Shown here one piece after another: positions 59,657 through 64,000 of a DNA stretch of 64,000 nucleotides. The DNA is from Paramoeba atlantica (lineage: Eukaryota; Discosea), in assembly GCA_977017575.1 (NCBI GenBank), contig CDRNVI010000004.1:310001-374000 (forward strand), given 5' to 3'. A program made the translations under genes and the position numbers. Every line of letters starts with the position of its first letter. The first letter of the stretch is position 1. A model generated the notes under the pieces. That model was not told the DNA's origin, searched no databases, and worked only from the letters and a program-made list of their open reading frames with translations.

Positions 59657-62600
59657 TTAACAAAAAGATGGTCTAAATCTTAACAAAAAGATGGTCCTTA
59701 ACAAAAAGATGGTCTTAACAAAAAGATGGTCTTAACAAAAAGATGGTCTTAACAAAAAGATGGTCTTAACAAAAAGATGGTCTTAACAAAAAGATGGTCT
59801 TAACAAAAAGATGGTCTTAACAAAAAGATGGTCTTAACAAAAAGATGGTCTTAACAAAAAGATGGTCTTAACAAAAAGATGGTCTTAACAAAAAGATGGT
59901 CTTAACAAAAAGATGGTCTTAACAAAAAGATGGTCTTAACAAAAAGATGGTCTTAACAAAAAGATGGTCTTAACAAAAAGATGGTCTTAACAAAAAGATG
60001 GTCTTAACAAAAAGATGGTCTTAACAAAAAGATGGTCTTAACAAAAAGATGGTCTTAACAAAAAGATGGTCTTAACAAAAAGATGGTCTTAACAAAAAGA
60101 TGGTCTTAACAAAAAGATGGTCTTAACAAAAAGATGGTCTTAACAAAAAGATGGTCTTAACAAAAAGATGGTCTTAACAAAAAGATGGTCTTAACAAAAA
60201 GATGGTCTTAACAAAAAGATGGTCTTAACAAAAAGATGGTCTTAACAAAAAGATGGTCTTAACAAAAAGATGGTCTTAACAAAAAGATGGTCTTAACAAA
60301 AAGATGGTCTTAACAAAAAGATGGTCTTAACAAAAAGATGGTCTTAACAAAAAGATGGTCTTAACAAAAAGATGGTCTTAACAAAAAGATGGTCTTAACA
60401 AAAAGATGGTCTTAACAAAAAGATGGTCTTAACAAAAAGATGGTCTTAACAAAAAGATGGTCTTAACAAAAAGATGGTCTTAACAAAAAGATGGTCTTAA
60501 CAAAAAGATGGTCTTAACAAAAAGATGGTCTTAACAAAAAGATGGTCTTAACAAAAAGATGGTCTTAACAAAAAGATGGTCTTAACAAAAAGATGGTCTT
60601 AACAAAAAGATGGTCTTAACAAAAAGATGGTCTTAACAAAAAGATGGTCTTAACAAAAAGATGGTCTTAACAAAAAGATGGTCTTAACAAAAAGATGGTC
60701 TTAACAAAAAGATGGTCTTAACAAAAAGATGGTCTTAACAAAAAGATGGTCTTAACAAAAAGATGGTCTTAACAAAAAGATGGTCTTAACAAAAAGATGG
60801 TCTTAACAAAAAGATGGTCTTAACAAAAAGATGGTCTTAACAAAAAGATGGTCTTAACAAAAAGATGGTCTTAACAAAAAGATGGTCTTAACAAAAAGAT
60901 GGTCTTAACAAAAAGATGGTCTTAACAAAAAGATGGTCTTAACAAAAAGATGGTCTTAACAAAAAGATGGTCTTAACAAAAAGATGGTCTTAACAAAAAG
61001 ATGGTCTTAACAAAAAGATGGTCTTAACAAAAAGATGGTCTTAACAAAAAGATGGTCTTAACAAAAAGATGGTCTTAACAAAAAGATGGTCTTAACAAAA
61101 AGATGGTCTTAACAAAAAGATGGTCTTAACAAAAAGATGGTCTTAACAAAAAGATGGTCTTAACAAAAAGATGGTCTTAACAAAAAGATGGTCTTAACAA
61201 AAAGATGGTCTTAACAAAAAGATGGTCTTAACAAAAAGATGGTCTTAACAAAAAGATGGTCTTAACAAAAAGATGGTCTTAACAAAAAGATGGTCTTAAC
61301 AAAAAGATGGTCTTAACAAAAAGATGGTCTTAACAAAAAGATGGTCTTAACAAAAAGATGGTCTTAACAAAAAGATGGTCTTAACAAAAAGATGGTCTTA
61401 ACAAAAAGATGGTCTTAACAAAAAGATGGTCTTAACAAAAAGATGGTCTTAACAAAAAGATGGTCTTAACAAAAAGATGGTCTTAACAAAAAGATGGTCT
61501 TAACAAAAAGATGGTCTTAACAAAAAGATGGTCTTAACAAAAAGATGGTCTTAACAAAAAGATGGTCTTAACAAAAAGATGGTCTTAACAAAAAGATGGT
61601 CTTAACAAAAAGATGGTCTTAACAAAAAGATGGTCTTAACAAAAAGATGGTCTTAACAAAAAGATGGTCTTAACAAAAAGATGGTCTTAACAAAAAGATG
61701 GTCTTAACAAAAAGATGGTCTTAACAAAAAGATGGTCTTAACAAAAAGATGGTCTTAACAAAAAGATGGTCTTAACAAAAAGATGGTCTTAACAAAAAGA
61801 TGGTCTTAACAAAAAGATGGTCTTAACAAAAAGATGGTCTTAACAAAAAGATGGTCTTAACAAAAAGATGGTCTTAACAAAAAGATGGTCTTAACAAAAA
61901 GATGGTCTTAACAAAAAGATGGTCTTAACAAAAAGATGGTCTTAACAAAAAGATGGTCTTAACAAAAAGATGGTCTTAACAAAAAGATGGTCTTAACAAA
62001 AAGATGGTCTTAACAAAAAGATGGTCTTAACAAAAAGATGGTCTTAACAAAAAGATGGTCTTAACAAAAAGATGGTCTTAACAAAAAGATGGTCTTAACA
62101 AAAAGATGGTCTTAACAAAAAGATGGTCTTAACAAAAAGATGGTCTTAACAAAAAGATGGTCTTAACAAAAAGATGGTCTTAACAAAAAGATGGTCTTAA
62201 CAAAAAGATGGTCTTAACAAAAAGATGGTCTTAACAAAAAGATGGTCTTAACAAAAAGATGGTCTTAACAAAAAGATGGTCTTAACAAAAAGATGGTCTT
62301 AACAAAAAGATGGTCTTAACAAAAAGATGGTCTTAACAAAAAGATGGTCTTAACAAAAAGATGGTCTTAACAAAAAGATGGTCTTAACAAAAAGATGGTC
62401 TTAACAAAAAGATGGTCTTAACAAAAAGATGGTCTTAACAAAAAGATGGTCTTAACAAAAAGATGGTCTTAACAAAAAGATGGTCTTAACAAAAAGATGG
62501 TCTTAACAAAAAGATGGTCTTAACAAAAAGATGGTCTTAACAAAAAGATGGTCTTAACAAAAAGATGGTCTTAACAAAAAGATGGTCTTAACAAAAAGAT

Positions 62601-64000
62601 GGTCTTAACAAAAAGATGGTCTTAACAAAAAGATGGTCTTAACAAAAAGATGGTCTTAACAAAAAGATGGTCTTAACAAAAAGATGGTCTTAACAAAAAG
62701 ATGGTCTTAACAAAAAGATGGTCTTAACAAAAAGATGGTCTTAACAAAAAGATGGTCTTAACAAAAAGATGGTCTTAACAAAAAGATGGTCTTAACAAAA
62801 AGATGGTCTTAACAAAAAGATGGTCTTAACAAAAAGATGGTCTTAACAAAAAGATGGTCTTAACAAAAAGATGGTCTTAACAAAAAGATGGTCTTAACAA
62901 AAAGATGGTCTTAACAAAAAGATGGTCTTAACAAAAAGATGGTCTTAACAAAAAGATGGTCTTAACAAAAAGATGGTCTTAACAAAAAGATGGTCTTAAC
63001 AAAAAGATGGTCTTAACAAAAAGATGGTCTTAACAAAAAGATGGTCTTAACAAAAAGATGGTCTTAACAAAAAGATGGTCTTAACAAAAAGATGGTCTTA
63101 ACAAAAAGATGGTCTTAACAAAAAGATGGTCTTAACAAAAAGATGGTCTTAACAAAAAGATGGTCTTAACAAAAAGATGGTCTTAACAAAAAGATGGTCT
63201 TAACAAAAAGATGGTCTTAACAAAAAGATGGTCTTAACAAAAAGATGGTCTTAACAAAAAGATGGTCTTAACAAAAAGATGGTCTTAACAAAAAGATGGT
63301 CTTAACAAAAAGATGGTCTTAACAAAAAGATGGTCTTAACAAAAAGATGGTCTTAACAAAAAGATGGTCTTAACAAAAAGATGGTCTTAACAAAAAGATG
63401 GTCTTAACAAAAAGATGGTCTTAACAAAAAGATGGTCTTAACAAAAAGATGGTCTTAACAAAAAGATGGTCTTAACAAAAAGATGGTCTTAACAAAAAGA
63501 TGGTCTTAACAAAAAGATGGTCTTAACAAAAAGATGGTCTTAACAAAAAGATGGTCTTAACAAAAAGATGGTCTTAACAAAAAGATGGTCTTAACAAAAA
63601 GATGGTCTTAACAAAAAGATGGTCTTAACAAAAAGATGGTCTTAACAAAAAGATGGTCTTAACAAAAAGATGGTCTTAACAAAAAGATGGTCTTAACAAA
63701 AAGATGGTCTTAACAAAAAGATGGTCTTAACAAAAAGATGGTCTTAACAAAAAGATGGTCTTAACAAAAAGATGGTCTTAACAAAAAGATGGTCTTAACA
63801 AAAAGATGGTCTTAACAAAAAGATGGTCTTAACAAAAAGATGGTCTTAACAAAAAGATGGTCTTAACAAAAAGATGGTCTTAACAAAAAGATGGTCTTAA
63901 CAAAAAGATGGTCTTAACAAAAAGATGGTCTTAACAAAAAGATGGTCTTAACAAAAAGATGGTCTTAACAAAAAGATGGTCTTAACAAAAAGATGGTCTT
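59657..64000. repeat. 17-bp satellite (TTAACAAAAAGATGGTC)n, about 255 units
   Basis: From 59698 to the window end the unit TTAACAAAAAGATGGTC repeats 253 times plus 2 nt with no substitution or indel that I can see; the phase is exact over 4.3 kb. The first two units (59657-59673 and 59680-59696) are separated by TAAATC and a single C, so the array is slightly irregular only where it touches E2. It has no coding capacity (stops in all frames). Such homogeneity means very recent expansion or conversion. It could be a subtelomeric satellite or an expansion of the E2 5′ UTR. Confidence 0.97.

Noticed and set aside
59657-64000. Telomere repeat
   Set aside because: The unit is 17 bp and not of the G-rich type, and neither strand resembles TTAGGG variants.

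Overview
The window is almost entirely mobile DNA from a eukaryote, most likely a euglenozoan (kinetoplastid, diplonemid or a relative). No host gene is convincingly present. Four observations point to Euglenozoa. (1) A 32-nt sequence containing CAGTTTCTGTACCTTGTTG sits at the 5′ tip of several unrelated elements, and it closely resembles the spliced leader (SL) exons of kinetoplastids and diplonemids. (2) A LINE encodes an APE endonuclease, reverse transcriptase (RT) and RNase H in the arrangement of trypanosome ingi/L1Tc. (3) A tyrosine-recombinase retroelement has the recombinase ahead of RT-RNase H, the order described for VIPER. (4) LINEs with restriction-like endonucleases (RLE), distantly like CRE/SLACS, dominate. 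The species cannot be named from the sequence.

I use working family names. RLE-A (A1-A8): LINEs of about 4-4.5 kb with an N-terminal zinc-finger pair, an RT with YLDDG and a C-terminal RLE; their GC-rich 3′ UTR also occurs alone many times. RLE-B (B1-B10): LINEs with a Pro-rich N terminus (MFTRSR start), a YIDD RT and a C-terminal CCHC plus RLE domain; two copies are internally deleted and non-autonomous. APE-E (E1, E2): ingi-like LINEs. C and D: short SL-bearing elements of unknown origin. Y0-Y2: DIRS/VIPER-like copies. There is also one Merlin DNA transposon.

Layout. 1-14.7 kb: mostly minus-strand RLE-A copies stacked head to tail with C and D elements, each ending in poly(A) (poly(T) on the plus strand). 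14.7-18 kb: a minus-strand DIRS-like copy split by an RLE-B insertion. 17.8-20.6 kb: an RLE-B N-terminal fragment and an SL-bearing internally deleted RLE-B. 20.6-22.1 kb: GC-rich spacer and the Merlin transposase. 22.2-26.2 kb: plus-strand RLE-A 3′ ends flanking an RLE-B. 26.2-33.5 kb: an APE-E copy interrupted by a nearly complete RLE-B, itself interrupted by another RLE-B. 33.5-36.9 kb: a deleted RLE-B interrupted by a 2.9-kb RLE-B. 37-55.3 kb: mostly plus-strand RLE-A, RLE-B, D and DIRS-like copies. 55.3-59.65 kb: a long intact-looking APE-E LINE on the minus strand. 59.66-64.0 kb: a 17-bp satellite running off the window edge.

The most interesting signal is that four different element families begin with the same spliced leader, some with all 32 nt and others with only its last 7-18 nt. 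This fits reverse transcription of SL-capped RNAs. Such RNAs could arise by trans-splicing, or by transcription of master copies inserted in SL RNA genes. Target-site duplications (8-10 bp) and reading frames that continue exactly across insertions give a readable order of events. Near-identical pairs of copies show recent activity.
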